Source: Fulvimarina endophytica (GTDB taxonomy: Bacteria; Pseudomonadota; Alphaproteobacteria; Rhizobiales; Rhizobiaceae). Taken from it: a stretch of 64,000 nt of DNA. Below the pieces are notes generated by a model that worked only from the letters and a program-made list of their open reading frames with translations, ran no database searches and had not been told where the DNA came from. The position numbers were made by a program, and so were the translations under genes. Of this stretch, positions 28,170 to 37,102 are shown in pieces (positions within the stretch are counted from its first letter, which is position 1; each line of letters begins with the position of its first letter). The DNA lies in NCBI RefSeq assembly GCF_003403015.1, contig NZ_QURL01000004.1, forward strand, positions 248,001-312,000. Reading direction: 5' to 3'.

Positions 28170-29108
28170 CTACAGTCCCAGCGAGGACTTGACCGCCGGA
28201 AGGCCAGGCTCGCCGCTCGCCGTCGTCACGCCGTCGAGCCAGGCGTCGAGAAGGTCCGGCTGCTTCTCGATCGCCTGCCTGGCCGCATCGTCGGCCGCGG
28301 TCCCTTCGTTCAGGATCTCGTTCATCATGGTGTTCTCCAGATCGACGGAGAAATCCATGTTCTCGAGCAGCTTGGTGAGGTTCGGGCAATCGGCCGCAAA
28401 GCCCGGCCGCGTGACCGTGCGCACTTCGGCCGAGCCGTAGTTCGGGCCGAAATACTCGTCGCCGCCGCTCAGATAGGTGAGATCGAATTCGGTGTTCATC
28501 GGATGCGGCTCCCAGGCCGGGAAGACGATCCACTCCTCGCGGTTCTCGGCCCGGCCGACCTGGGCGAGCATGCCCTGCTCCGAGGATTCCTTGAGTTCCC
28601 AGTCCTTCAGTCCGTAAGCGCCGTCCTTGATCATGCGGAGCATGTTCTCGTTCACCGAGGCGCCGGCCTCGATGCCGTAGATCGTGTGGTCGAACTTGTC
28701 GGCATTGGCCGCGAGGTCGTCGAAGGATTTGACGCCCGCTTCGGCCACATAGCTCGGAACCGCGAGGGTGAAGCGGTTGCCCGAGAGATTGACGTTGAGA
28801 ACGTCGAGTTCGCCCGCTTCCACCATCGGATCGACGATCTCGGTCTGGGTCGGCATCCAGTTGCCAAGGAAGATGTCGAGATCGTTCGAGGCGAGGCTGC
28901 GGAAGGTGATGGGAACGGAGAGGCTCTTGATATCGGAGGTGTAGCCGAGCGGCTCCAGCACCGTCTTCAGAAGTGCGTTGGTGGAGGAGATGTCGGTCCA
29001 GCCCGGATCGGAATAGCGCACCGTCTTGCAGGAGTCCTTGTCCTGGGCGAAGGCGCCGCCAGCCAGGAGAAGCGAGAGCGCAGCCGTCGTGGTGAGAAGC
29101 TTGGTCAT
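28170..29108 (-). CDS. caiX: Carnitine/choline-type periplasmic binding protein CaiX
   Basis: A 312-residue quaternary-amine binding protein (OpuAC/ChoX fold) with a signal peptide ending near GGAFAQ. The aromatic cage that holds a trimethylammonium group is visible: W37 and D39 (DPGWTDI), W84 (LGNWMPT) and W199 (FPAWEPH), at constant offset from the ChoX residues I recall (W43, D45, W90, W205). The position matching ChoX Y119 is F113. It is the last gene of a cdhC-cdhA-caiX group, as in the Pseudomonas carnitine locus, where CaiX also lacks its own permease and works with a shared one. No permease or ATPase of this family is in the window. Confidence 0.85.
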   Translation of the reverse strand: MTKLLTTTAALSLLLAGGAFAQDKDSCKTVRYSDPGWTDISSTNALLKTVLEPLGYTSDIKSLSVPITFRSLASNDLDIFLGNWMPTQTEIVDPMVEAGELDVLNVNLSGNRFTLAVPSYVAEAGVKSFDDLAANADKFDHTIYGIEAGASVNENMLRMIKDGAYGLKDWELKESSEQGMLAQVGRAENREEWIVFPAWEPHPMNTEFDLTYLSGGDEYFGPNYGSAEVRTVTRPGFAADCPNLTKLLENMDFSVDLENTMMNEILNEGTAADDAARQAIEKQPDLLDAWLDGVTTASGEPGLPAVKSSLGL

Positions 29109-29178
29109 GCGTTGTCCTTATCTAGGGGTTGGTCACTTCGGTATTGGTGTCGGTGTCGGTCGCCGCGGTAGGCCTCGT

Positions 29179-30717
29179 TCAGGCCGCCCCGTTGCCGGCA
29201 GGACGGATCGCGCGGCCGGCGATCGCCTCGGTTTCCGGTGCGGGCTCCTGCGTGGCGAGGATCCCGGAGATCTTCGACAGGATATGTTCAGGCGCACCCG
29301 CGCTGCGCCCGCTTTCGCGATCCACATGCAGGAGCATGTGCTCGCCGGTGGCGATCGTCTCGCCATCGGCCCGCCCGAGGTCGTGAAGGAGATGTAGGCG
29401 CTTGTCGTCCGAGGACAGGATGCGGGTTCGCACTCTGAGCGTGTCCCCCGCATGGGCCTCGCCGAGATGCCTGAGATGGGTCTCGACGGTGTAGTAGCTT
29501 CCGCCCGCCGCCACGTAGTCGGTCCCGGCGCCGATCCGTGCGAGAAGCCGGTCGCTCGCCTCGCCGAAGACCTGGAGATAGCGGTGCTCGGTCATGTGGC
29601 CGTTGTAATCGGCCCAGGCCGGCGGGACCACGAGTTCGTGCCCCTCGTCCGCCTGCGCCGCCGGCTCGTTTCCGCTCGGGGTCGCCCGGCGCCAGAGCTC
29701 CGTCTCGAATTCGGAGAGCAGCTTGCCCGCCCCCCAGCCGCGCCCCTCGTCGCCCGTCTTCAGGGCCTGGAGGATCGCGACGAGATTGCCGTCCCGGATC
29801 TGTTCGAGGCGCCGGATCGAGAGGCCCTCGTTCTGGGCGTCGGACTGGGCGGCGATCGTCTCGACGAGCGCCTCGTCGAGATCGACGACGTCGGTGAGCT
29901 TCGTCCAGGGCCATTTCAGCGCGGGCCCGAACTGGGCGAGGAAATGGCGCATGCCGGCCTCGCCGCCGGCGATCCGGTAGGTCTGGAACAGCCCCATCTG
30001 CGCCCATCTGAGGCCGAAGGAATAGCGGATCACGTCGTCGAGGGTCTCGACATCGCAGATCCCATCCTTGATCAGCCACAGGGCCTCGCGCCACAGGGCC
30101 TCCAGCAACCGGTCGCCCACGAAGGCGTCGATTTCCTTCGCGATGTGAACGCCCTTCATGCCGATGGCGGCGAGGCGCTCGATCGCGTCCGTCACGACCT
30201 CGGGCGCCGTCTGCCGCCCGCCGACGATCTCGACCAGCGGCAGGAGATAGACGGGATTATAGGGATGGGCGACGAAGAGCCGGCCGGGATGAGCGAGCCC
30301 CTCCTGCAGATCGGTCGGAAGAAGGCCGGAGGTCGAGGAGCCGATCAGCGCCTGCGGGCGTGCCGCCGCATCGATCCGGGCGAGAACCGCGCGCTTCAGA
30401 TCGAGGCGTTCGGGCACCGATTCCTGCACCCAGTCGGCTTCGGCCACCGCCGTTTCGAGATCGTCGTGGAAGGTCAGCCGGCCTTCCGGCGGCAGCGGCG
30501 CGCCCGTCAGCCTGCCATAGGCGGCGCGGGCATTGTCCAGGACCTCGCCGACGATGCGCCTTGCCTCGGGGTGCGGATCGTGAACGTCGACATCGATGCC
30601 GGCAAGGAGAAAGCGCGCGATCCATCCACCGCCGATGACGCCGCCGCCGACACAGGCGGCGCGGGCGATCGGGGGACGGTCGGTGGGGGTCATCTTCGTC
30701 GTCTCGTCGCGGGTCAT
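29179..30717 (-). CDS. cdhA: Carnitine 3-dehydrogenase fused to thioesterase (CdhA-CdhB)
   Basis: Residues about 15-330 form a 3-hydroxyacyl-CoA-dehydrogenase-like enzyme with NAD motif CVGGGVIGGGWIARF, the ESVPERLDLK region, the catalytic HPYNPVYLLPLVEIV histidine and KEIDAFVGDRL. It oxidises L-carnitine to 3-dehydrocarnitine. Residues about 365-490 are a hot-dog thioesterase (PPAWADYNGHMTEHRYLQVF), the equivalent of the separate CdhB betainyl-CoA thioesterase in Pseudomonas. Such fusions are known from rhizobial carnitine dehydrogenases. The 512-residue length is as expected. The start at 30717 comes two bases after the cdhC stop; an ATG at 30693 is also possible. Confidence 0.9.
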   Translation of the reverse strand: MTRDETTKMTPTDRPPIARAACVGGGVIGGGWIARFLLAGIDVDVHDPHPEARRIVGEVLDNARAAYGRLTGAPLPPEGRLTFHDDLETAVAEADWVQESVPERLDLKRAVLARIDAAARPQALIGSSTSGLLPTDLQEGLAHPGRLFVAHPYNPVYLLPLVEIVGGRQTAPEVVTDAIERLAAIGMKGVHIAKEIDAFVGDRLLEALWREALWLIKDGICDVETLDDVIRYSFGLRWAQMGLFQTYRIAGGEAGMRHFLAQFGPALKWPWTKLTDVVDLDEALVETIAAQSDAQNEGLSIRRLEQIRDGNLVAILQALKTGDEGRGWGAGKLLSEFETELWRRATPSGNEPAAQADEGHELVVPPAWADYNGHMTEHRYLQVFGEASDRLLARIGAGTDYVAAGGSYYTVETHLRHLGEAHAGDTLRVRTRILSSDDKRLHLLHDLGRADGETIATGEHMLLHVDRESGRSAGAPEHILSKISGILATQEPAPETEAIAGRAIRPAGNGAA

Positions 30718-30719
30718 GG

Positions 30720-31625
30720 TCACCACCGGCGTGTGAGGTCGAGCTTTTCGCGCACTTCGGCCGGGGTCATCACCCGGCTGCCCATGCCTTCGGCAATCGT
30801 CACGGCCCGCTCCACCAGATCGCGATTGCTGGCGAGAACGCCTTTGGAGAGCCAGAGATTGTCTTCGAGGCCGACCCGGATATTGCCGCCGGCGGAAAGC
30901 GCGAGGGCTGCATAGGGCAACTGGTTGCGGCCGATCGAGAAGGCCGAGAAGGTCCAGTCCTCGGGAAGATTGGCGGTCATCGCAAGAAGCGAGGCGAGAT
31001 CGTCCGGCGCGCCCCATGGAACGCCCATGCACAACTGCACCATCACCGGATCGGCGATGAGGCCTTGCTCCTTCAGCCATTTGGCAAGAACCAGATGACC
31101 GGTATCGAAGATCTCGATCTCCGGCCGCACGCCCAGCGCCTTGATCCGCGCGGCCATGGCCTTCAGCATGGCCGGCGTGTTGGTCATCACATAGTCGCCC
31201 TCGCCGAAATTCATCGTGCCGCAGTCGAGGGTGCAGATCTCGGGGCTGAGTTCGGCGACGTGGGCGAGCCGCTCCTCGGCGCTCGCCATGTCCGTGCCGG
31301 CCTCGCTTACGGGGAGCGGTGCATCGGGGCTGCCGAGAACAAGGTCGCCTCCGGCGCCCGCCGTAAGGTTCAGGACGACATCCGTGCCGGAGGCGGCGAT
31401 CCGCTCCACCACCTCGCGGTAGAGGGCGAGATCGCGCGAGGGCTTGCCCGTCTCGGGATCGCGGACATGGATATGGGCGATCGCGGCACCGGCCTTCGCC
31501 GCCTCGATCGCATCGCGCGCGATCGCTTCGGGGGTGACGGGTACCTTGTGCGAACGGCCGGTGGTATCGCCGGCGCCGGTGACGGCGCAGGTGATGAACA
31601 CGTCTCGGCTGGGACGAAGCGGCAT
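30720..31625 (-). CDS. cdhC: 3-dehydrocarnitine cleavage enzyme (BKACE family) CdhC
   Basis: A 301-residue beta-keto acid cleavage enzyme. It takes 3-dehydrocarnitine and acetyl-CoA to betainyl-CoA and acetoacetate. The typical N-terminus [21 protein letters not shown], the zinc-site motif [23 protein letters not shown], and the C-terminal [14 protein letters not shown] are present. The start at 31625 was chosen because family members begin right before the [13 protein letters not shown] strand and because GGGAGG lies 11 bases upstream; a longer form from 31673 adds 16 unlikely residues. It is the first gene of the minus-strand cdhC-cdhAB-caiX operon, divergent from the regulator gene. Confidence 0.9.
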   Translation of the reverse strand: MPLRPSRDVFITCAVTGAGDTTGRSHKVPVTPEAIARDAIEAAKAGAAIAHIHVRDPETGKPSRDLALYREVVERIAASGTDVVLNLTAGAGGDLVLGSPDAPLPVSEAGTDMASAEERLAHVAELSPEICTLDCGTMNFGEGDYVMTNTPAMLKAMAARIKALGVRPEIEIFDTGHLVLAKWLKEQGLIADPVMVQLCMGVPWGAPDDLASLLAMTANLPEDWTFSAFSIGRNQLPYAALALSAGGNIRVGLEDNLWLSKGVLASNRDLVERAVTIAEGMGSRVMTPAEVREKLDLTRRW

Positions 31626-31742
31626 GACGTCGAAGGCCTCCCTCTCGCGCGCCCCGGCCTTGGCGATACGCACCCGAACGGTGTTTGCGGGCCGGCAGCG
31701 AGGGGGAGTTTGACCGAGCCCTGCAACTCACGCTTTACTTCA

Positions 31743-31770
31743 TGCGAAGATGATTTGACGTATTGCGAAG
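31743..31770. promoter_or_regulatory. Direct repeat, possible CdhR site
   Basis: TGCGAAG occurs at 31743-31749 and 31764-31770, exactly 21 bp apart, just before the GTG start of the AraC-type regulator. Two half-sites two helical turns apart suit an AraC-family protein. The second copy overlaps the ribosome site, which would fit autoregulation. Confidence 0.4.
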
Positions 31771-31776
31771 GTTCCG

Positions 31777-32745
31777 GTGTTCGAGCGCTCCGACAGCCCC
31801 CTCGACGTGACGCTGCTCGTCCTGCCGGACGCCTCGTTGATGTCGCTCGCCGCAACGCTCGATCCGATGCGGGCGGCCAACCGCATCACCGGGCACCCGC
31901 ATTACGTCTGGCGGGTCGTCTCGGCCGACGGCGCCGATCCGGCGACGAGCTGCGGCCTCAAGGTCGCCGTCGACGGGCGGCTCGATCCGGAGAGGCAGAC
32001 CGATGTCCTCGCCGTGATCGCCGCCTTCAATGTCCACGCCCATGCGGGTTCCGATCTTCGTCGACGCCTGACCGTCGCCGCGCGCAATGCCGCGGCAGTC
32101 GGCGGCATCGAAGCGGGACCATGGGTGCTCGCCATGTGCGGGCTTCTCGACGGCCGGGCCGCGACGACCCACTGGGAGGATCTGGAAGATTTCGCCGCGG
32201 CCTTTCCGGCGGTGCGCACCGTATCCGACCGCTGGGTCCTCGACGGCCGCTTCTTCACGACCGGGGCGGCGGCGCCGGCGCTCGACTTCATGCTCGACCT
32301 TATCCGCGCGCGCCAGGGCCATGCGCTGTCGCTGGAGGTCGCGGGGCTCTACGTCTATGACGGCATGCAGGCCGGCGATCGCAACCAGTCGCCGGTGGCG
32401 CTCGGCCGGATCGCGGGACGCGACCCGACGCTTGCCGCCGCCGTGCGCCTGATGGAGGCGCATATCGACGAGCCCCTGTCGATCGCGGAAATCGCGGATC
32501 GGATCGGGCTTTCGAGGCGCAGCCTCGAGACGGCCTTCTGCCGGCTGACCGGGCGCGGGCCCGGCGCCTTCTATGCCGGCCTCCGGCTGCACGCCGCGCG
32601 CCGGCTGGTCGTCGATACGGACATCCCCCTGTCGGAGGTCGCCGTGCGCACGGGTTTCTCCTCGATGTCCGCCCTGTCGCGCAGCTTCAAGCGCGAGTTC
32701 CGCCTCAGCCCCAGCGAGACGCGCCGCAGGAACGCGCTCGGCTGA
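31777..32745 (+). CDS. cdhR: GATase1-like AraC-family regulator CdhR
   Basis: A 322-residue transcription regulator. Residues about 8-190 form a DJ-1/PfpI (GATase1-like) domain without an evident enzyme role, containing VLAMCGLLDGRAATTHWE around the former nucleophile elbow. Residues about 220-320 are a two-helix-turn-helix AraC domain (SIAEIADRIGLSRRSLETAFCRLTG and LSEVAVRTGFSSMSALSRSFKREFRLSP). This build is that of CdhR, GbdR and ArgR-type activators. Translation starts at a GTG, after GCGAAGG. It faces away from cdhC and is the expected carnitine-responsive activator. Confidence 0.88.
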   Translation: MFERSDSPLDVTLLVLPDASLMSLAATLDPMRAANRITGHPHYVWRVVSADGADPATSCGLKVAVDGRLDPERQTDVLAVIAAFNVHAHAGSDLRRRLTVAARNAAAVGGIEAGPWVLAMCGLLDGRAATTHWEDLEDFAAAFPAVRTVSDRWVLDGRFFTTGAAAPALDFMLDLIRARQGHALSLEVAGLYVYDGMQAGDRNQSPVALGRIAGRDPTLAAAVRLMEAHIDEPLSIAEIADRIGLSRRSLETAFCRLTGRGPGAFYAGLRLHAARRLVVDTDIPLSEVAVRTGFSSMSALSRSFKREFRLSPSETRRRNALG

Positions 32746-32764
32746 CGATCGGACACCCAGAGTC

Positions 32765-32805
32765 TCGGATGGCCCGAAAACCGGGCCCACTTTTCGGCCC
32801 GATGC
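32765..32805 (-). repeat. Palindromic repeat, copy at the cdhR 3' end
   Basis: Read on the minus strand this matches the element at 28114-28157 in 39 of 41 bases. It lies between the convergent cdhR and permease genes. As with the other copies, the arms CCGAAAA and TTTTCGG would form a hairpin in RNA from either strand. Confidence 0.78.
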
Positions 32806-32872
32806 TGTGGACCGGGACGTCCACCTGCCGGGCTCGAGGGGTGCGGCCCGGCGATCCTACCGCGAGCTTCCG

Positions 32873-33775
32873 TCAGCCCGCCTTCGGGAGACGCGTCCTT
32901 CGCCTTCGCTGGAGAGCGAGGAAGGCTGCGAGCGTGCCGAAGATCACCGTGAAGGAGACCGCGGTCACTGTGGTGCCGAGGGCGTAGATCTCGGGCGTCG
33001 TCACCGTCGTCGTCAGGGCGGCGAGTTCGAGCGGCAGCGTATTGGTGGAGCCCATGGTCTGGCTCGACCGGGCGATCTCGTCCCAGGACAGGGTGAAGCC
33101 GAAGAGCGCGATGCCGATGAGGAAGGGCGCGATCATCGGCAGGATAACGAAGCGGAAGCTCTGCCAGCTTGTGGCGCCGAGATCTCGCGCGGCCTCTTCG
33201 TAGCTTTTGTCCAGCCGGTTGAAGACGGCGAACATGATGAGAAGGCCGAAGGGCAGCGTCCAGGACAGGTGCGCGCCGAGGCCGGAGGTGAAGAGGCCGA
33301 GGGAATTGCCGCGCGCATCGGCAAGGCCGAGCGATGCGAGCGCCGGCCTCAGGACGTCGTCGACGATGCGGAATTCGAGCGCGATTCCGAGGGAGACGAC
33401 GATCGAGGGCACGATGAGGCTGGCGACGGCCACGTAGAACAGGGCCGCCGAACCCCTGAAGCGCTTGCGGAAGGCAAGGCCTGCCAGCACCGAGATGACG
33501 ACCGTCAGCACCAGGACCGTGAGGCCGAGGGCGAGAGACCGGCGGAAGGCCGCGCCGATATCGACCGTGCCGCCGCCGCTCCACAACCGCTCGAACCAGT
33601 AGAGGGAGAGGCCGTTCATCGGAAAGGTCAGGCCGCCCGAGGGCCCCTGGAAGGAGAGCGTCAGGATGGTGACGACGGGCCCGTAGAGAAAGACGACGAA
33701 GAGGGCGAAGAACAGGGCGAGGGCATAGAAGCTGCGCGGGCGCCTCTCGTGTCGCGGGACGGGGTTTGCGGCCAT
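32873..33775 (-). CDS. Polyamine-type ABC importer permease (PotC)
   Basis: A 300-residue inner-membrane permease of the PotC/YdcV type with six hydrophobic spans and the ATPase-contact loop YEEAARDLGATSWQSFRFVILPMIAP. It forms the channel with the permease encoded five bases upstream. It is the last gene of the minus-strand importer operon and ends close to a palindromic repeat shared with the carnitine module. Confidence 0.87.
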   Translation of the reverse strand: MAANPVPRHERRPRSFYALALFFALFVVFLYGPVVTILTLSFQGPSGGLTFPMNGLSLYWFERLWSGGGTVDIGAAFRRSLALGLTVLVLTVVISVLAGLAFRKRFRGSAALFYVAVASLIVPSIVVSLGIALEFRIVDDVLRPALASLGLADARGNSLGLFTSGLGAHLSWTLPFGLLIMFAVFNRLDKSYEEAARDLGATSWQSFRFVILPMIAPFLIGIALFGFTLSWDEIARSSQTMGSTNTLPLELAALTTTVTTPEIYALGTTVTAVSFTVIFGTLAAFLALQRRRRTRLPKAG

Positions 33776-33779
33776 CGCC

Positions 33780-34754
33780 TCAAAGCTCCTTGCGGATGTC
33801 GACGAGGCGCAGCATGCCCCAGATGGTCAGGAGCACGACCGCGAGAAGGACGATCGCATTGGCGGCCGCGATCGGGAATTGCAGGAAGTTGATCTGCGAC
33901 TGGATCACCTTGCCGACCGAGGCGATCTGCTGGCCGCCCATGATGCCGATCGTCAGATAGTCGCCGGTCACGATGGTGACGACGAAGATCGAGCCGATGA
34001 CGATGCCGGGTTTCACGAGGGGTATGACGACGTTGGTCAGCGTCTGCCAGCCGGTCGCGCCGGCATCGTAGGCCGCCTCGATCAGCGCCCTGTCGATGCG
34101 CATCATCGAGTTGAAGATCGGCACCACCATGAAGAGCGTGTAGAGGTGGACGAGGGCGAGGGCGACCGCGAAGTCCGAATAGAGCAGCCATTCGAGCGGC
34201 GCATCGATGAGACCGATGCCCTGCAGGGTCTCGTTGACGAGGCCGTTGCGCCCGAGCAGCGGAATCCAGGAGATCATGCGGATCACGTTCGAGGTCCAGA
34301 ACGGGATCGTGCAGACCATGAAGAGCGCGATCTGCATCGGCAGCGTGCGCACGTGGAAGCACAGGAAATAGGCGACCGTGAAGCCGATCGCGAGCGTCGC
34401 GACCCAGACGATGGCGACGAATTTCAGGGTCGAGAGATAGGTCGCGAAGGTGGTGCAGAGGGCCGAGCCGCCAGAGAAGCAGCCGTAGAAGACATCCGCG
34501 TAGTTGGTCGCAACGAAGGCCGGCTCGATGGAATATTCGGTGTAGTTCCAGAACGAGACGACGACGGTCGCGACCAGCGGCAGGATGAAGAACAGAAGAA
34601 AGACGAGCGCCATCGGCGCCGCCTGGAGATAGGCGGTCCACCAGGGCGTCCAGCTCGTGCGCACGCGCCGCACCCTCGCGCCGCTGCGGGCCGCGACGGG
34701 GACCCCGGCCGAAGCCGGGATCGCCTTGGTTTCGATCTCGTGGGTGGAGCTCAA
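33780..34754 (-). CDS. Polyamine-type ABC importer permease (PotB)
   Basis: A PotB-like permease with six hydrophobic spans and the EAA loop LIEAAYDAGATGWQTLTNVVIPLVKPG. The frame is open far upstream, but the preceding binding-protein gene ends at 34760 and no ATG lies between there and the first membrane helix. A TTG at 34754 (LSSTHEIETKA) is the best available start, giving 324 residues; GTG codons nearer the first helix are alternatives. Ribosome site is weak, so translation may depend on coupling to the upstream gene. Confidence 0.83.
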   Translation of the reverse strand: MSSTHEIETKAIPASAGVPVAARSGARVRRVRTSWTPWWTAYLQAAPMALVFLLFFILPLVATVVVSFWNYTEYSIEPAFVATNYADVFYGCFSGGSALCTTFATYLSTLKFVAIVWVATLAIGFTVAYFLCFHVRTLPMQIALFMVCTIPFWTSNVIRMISWIPLLGRNGLVNETLQGIGLIDAPLEWLLYSDFAVALALVHLYTLFMVVPIFNSMMRIDRALIEAAYDAGATGWQTLTNVVIPLVKPGIVIGSIFVVTIVTGDYLTIGIMGGQQIASVGKVIQSQINFLQFPIAAANAIVLLAVVLLTIWGMLRLVDIRKEL

Positions 34755-34759
34755 GGGGA

Positions 34760-36043
34760 TCAGGCCGCGATGAACTCGTTCCACTTGCGGATCATGTAGA
34801 TGTTCTCGTCCATGACCGCGTTCCAGCAGGCGACCCTGCCCATGCGTTCGTCGTAGGAGCCGCCGTCGCGGGTCGCCCCTGCCTTTTCGAGGAGCTTGCC
34901 GTCCGGTGCGAGGATGTCCTGTTCCGCCGGCTTGCCCTCGAACCAGTAGGCCCATTCATAGGGCTCCATCGCCTCCTTGGTGGTCTCGAGGACGGCGGTG
35001 TAATAGCCCTGCTTGGCCAGATGCGCGCCGGCCCAGCCCGACAGGAACCAGTTGATGAACTCGTAGGCCGCGTCCTTCTCGCGATCGTTGATCGCGACCG
35101 GCAGGCCGAAGCCCGAGGCCCAGGCGCGGTAGCCTTCCTTCAGCGGCTGGTACTTGCAGTCGATGCCCTGGGTGCGCACCGCCGTGACCGCCGGCGACCA
35201 CATGGACTGGATGACGACCTCGCCCGAGGCCATCAGGTTCACGCTTTCGTTGAAATCGGTCCAGAAGGCGCGGAACTGGCCGGCGCGTTTCGCCTCGATC
35301 AGCGCGCCGATCGTCTTGTCGATCTCCTCGCGCGTCATGTTTCCCTTGTCGCCATAGGTGAGGTCGCCGCGCGCCGAGAGGGCCATCGCCGCATCCATGA
35401 TGCCGATGGACGGGATGTTGAGCATCGCCGCGCGGCCCTTGAACTTCGGGTCGAGGAGCGCGGCCCAGCTGTCCACCGGCCCGTCGATGAGATCGGGCCG
35501 GATGCCGAGCGTATCGGCGTTGTAGGTGGTCGGGATGAGGGTCAAAAATTCGGTCGGCTCACCGGCGAATTCGGTCGCCTGCTCGGAGGGCAGGTAGAGC
35601 ACCTTGGAGGGCGCCGTGCCGTCGAGGCCGACCGTCTTGCCGTCGACCGTGCCCTCACGGATGACCGAGGCGATCTGATCGGCGAGTTTGATCCGCTTGG
35701 CGTCGAGACCCATGATGTTGCCGGAGGGCAGGAGCTTGGGAAGCGCGAAATATTCGGTGTCCACGAGGTCGAACGAGTTCGGCTGGGTGATCACGCGCTT
35801 GGCCACATCGTCGGTGGTGACGGCGATGTAGTCGATATTGATGCCGAGATCGGCGCCGGCCTTTTCCGCGATCGCCGGCGACTGGTTCACGGCGGTCGAG
35901 AGATAGCGCAGCGTCACCTTTTCCTGGGCGATGGCGGGCGTCGGGAAGGCGGAGAGCTTCGCGGTCGCGGCAAGGCCGGCGATCGCCGCGCCGCCGGCCA
36001 GCAGGCTGCGGCGCGATACACTGAACTGTGTCGTCCTGGTCAT
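34760..36043 (-). CDS. Polyamine-type ABC importer binding protein (PotD/F)
   Basis: A 427-residue periplasmic binding protein. A twin-arginine-type signal (SRRSLLAGGAAIAGLAATAKL) precedes a mature part of the spermidine/putrescine-binding family, with FDLVDTEYFALPKLLPSG, FTD-like FWTDFNESVNLMASGEVVIQSMW, and the C-terminal INDREKDAAYEFINWFLSG. It resembles the alphaproteobacterial group annotated as spermidine/putrescine binding, somewhat longer than E. coli PotD. Ligand not certain; a quaternary amine is conceivable given the carnitine genes alongside. Confidence 0.85.
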   Translation of the reverse strand: MTRTTQFSVSRRSLLAGGAAIAGLAATAKLSAFPTPAIAQEKVTLRYLSTAVNQSPAIAEKAGADLGINIDYIAVTTDDVAKRVITQPNSFDLVDTEYFALPKLLPSGNIMGLDAKRIKLADQIASVIREGTVDGKTVGLDGTAPSKVLYLPSEQATEFAGEPTEFLTLIPTTYNADTLGIRPDLIDGPVDSWAALLDPKFKGRAAMLNIPSIGIMDAAMALSARGDLTYGDKGNMTREEIDKTIGALIEAKRAGQFRAFWTDFNESVNLMASGEVVIQSMWSPAVTAVRTQGIDCKYQPLKEGYRAWASGFGLPVAINDREKDAAYEFINWFLSGWAGAHLAKQGYYTAVLETTKEAMEPYEWAYWFEGKPAEQDILAPDGKLLEKAGATRDGGSYDERMGRVACWNAVMDENIYMIRKWNEFIAA

Positions 36044-36088
36044 GTCGGTCGTTCCGTTCGTCCTGGTGTGGAAGGGATCAAGATCGGC

Positions 36089-37102
36089 TCACGCCGCAAG
36101 TTCGTGCCGGTCGTGGGGGTGCCAGGCGACACCGACGGTGTCGCCGACCGCGACCGGCGCGCGGTCGAATTCGTGTTCGGGAAGGGTCGCGAGGAGATCG
36201 GTTCCATCGGGACGCTTGAGGGCGACGTGGATGGTCATGCCCTGATATTCGACGTCGCTGACGGTCGCCGGACTGCTGCCCGCCTCCGCATCGCCGAGCG
36301 GCGAGAGCCGGAGCTTGTCAGCCCGCACCGCATAGGCGGACGCGCCCTCGGTCACGACGTTGTGGCCACCCATGAACTGGGCGACGAAGCGTGTCCTCGG
36401 GGCGTTGAAGACCTCGCGCGGGGTCCCGACCTGCTCGATCCGCCCGTCGTTCATGACGACCACCATGTCGGCGAGCGCCATCGCCTCCTCCTGGCTGTGC
36501 GTCACATGCACGAAGGAGATTCCGAATTCGCGCTGATAGCGTTTCAGTTCGGCCCGCATGCGGATGCGCAGGAACGGGTCCAGCGCCGATAGCGGCTCGT
36601 CGAGAAGGAGAACCGTCGGATTGGTGATGAGGGCTCTCGCCAGTGCGACGCGCTGCTGCTGCCCGCCGGAAAGCTGCGCGGGAAGGCGGGAGGCGTAGGC
36701 GCTCATGTCGACCATCGCCAGCATCGCATCGGCGCGCTTCAGGCGCTCCTCCTTCGCGGTGCCCGCCATCTTCAGGGCGAAGGCGACGTTCTCGCGCACG
36801 TCGAGATGGGGAAACAGGGCGTAGTTCTGGAACATCATCGCGGTGCCGCGCCGCGCCGGCGGCAGATCGTTGACGATCGTATTGCCGATCATCACATCGC
36901 CGTCGGAGATGAATTCGTGACCCGCCACCATGCGCAGGGTCGAGGACTTGCCGCAGCCGGACGGTCCGAGCAGGCAGCAATAGGTTCCGGCCGGAACCTT
37001 CAGGGAGACGCGGTCGACCGCGACCGTATCGCCATAGGCCTTGGTGACGGCGGCAAGTTCGAGATCTGCTGCGGCGGATGGCACCTGGCACTCGCTCCTC
37101 AT
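36089..37102 (-). CDS. Polyamine-type ABC importer ATPase (PotA)
   Basis: A 337-residue ATPase with Walker A GPSGCGKSS, signature LSGGQQQRVALARAL, Walker B VLLLDEPLSALD and the switch histidine VTHSQEEAM. The C-terminal 90 residues form a TOBE-type regulatory domain. First gene of the operon potA-potD-potB-potC. Start set at 37102; a longer form from 37147 adds 15 residues. No strong ribosome site is visible at either. Confidence 0.88.
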   Translation of the reverse strand: MRSECQVPSAAADLELAAVTKAYGDTVAVDRVSLKVPAGTYCCLLGPSGCGKSSTLRMVAGHEFISDGDVMIGNTIVNDLPPARRGTAMMFQNYALFPHLDVRENVAFALKMAGTAKEERLKRADAMLAMVDMSAYASRLPAQLSGGQQQRVALARALITNPTVLLLDEPLSALDPFLRIRMRAELKRYQREFGISFVHVTHSQEEAMALADMVVVMNDGRIEQVGTPREVFNAPRTRFVAQFMGGHNVVTEGASAYAVRADKLRLSPLGDAEAGSSPATVSDVEYQGMTIHVALKRPDGTDLLATLPEHEFDRAPVAVGDTVGVAWHPHDRHELAA

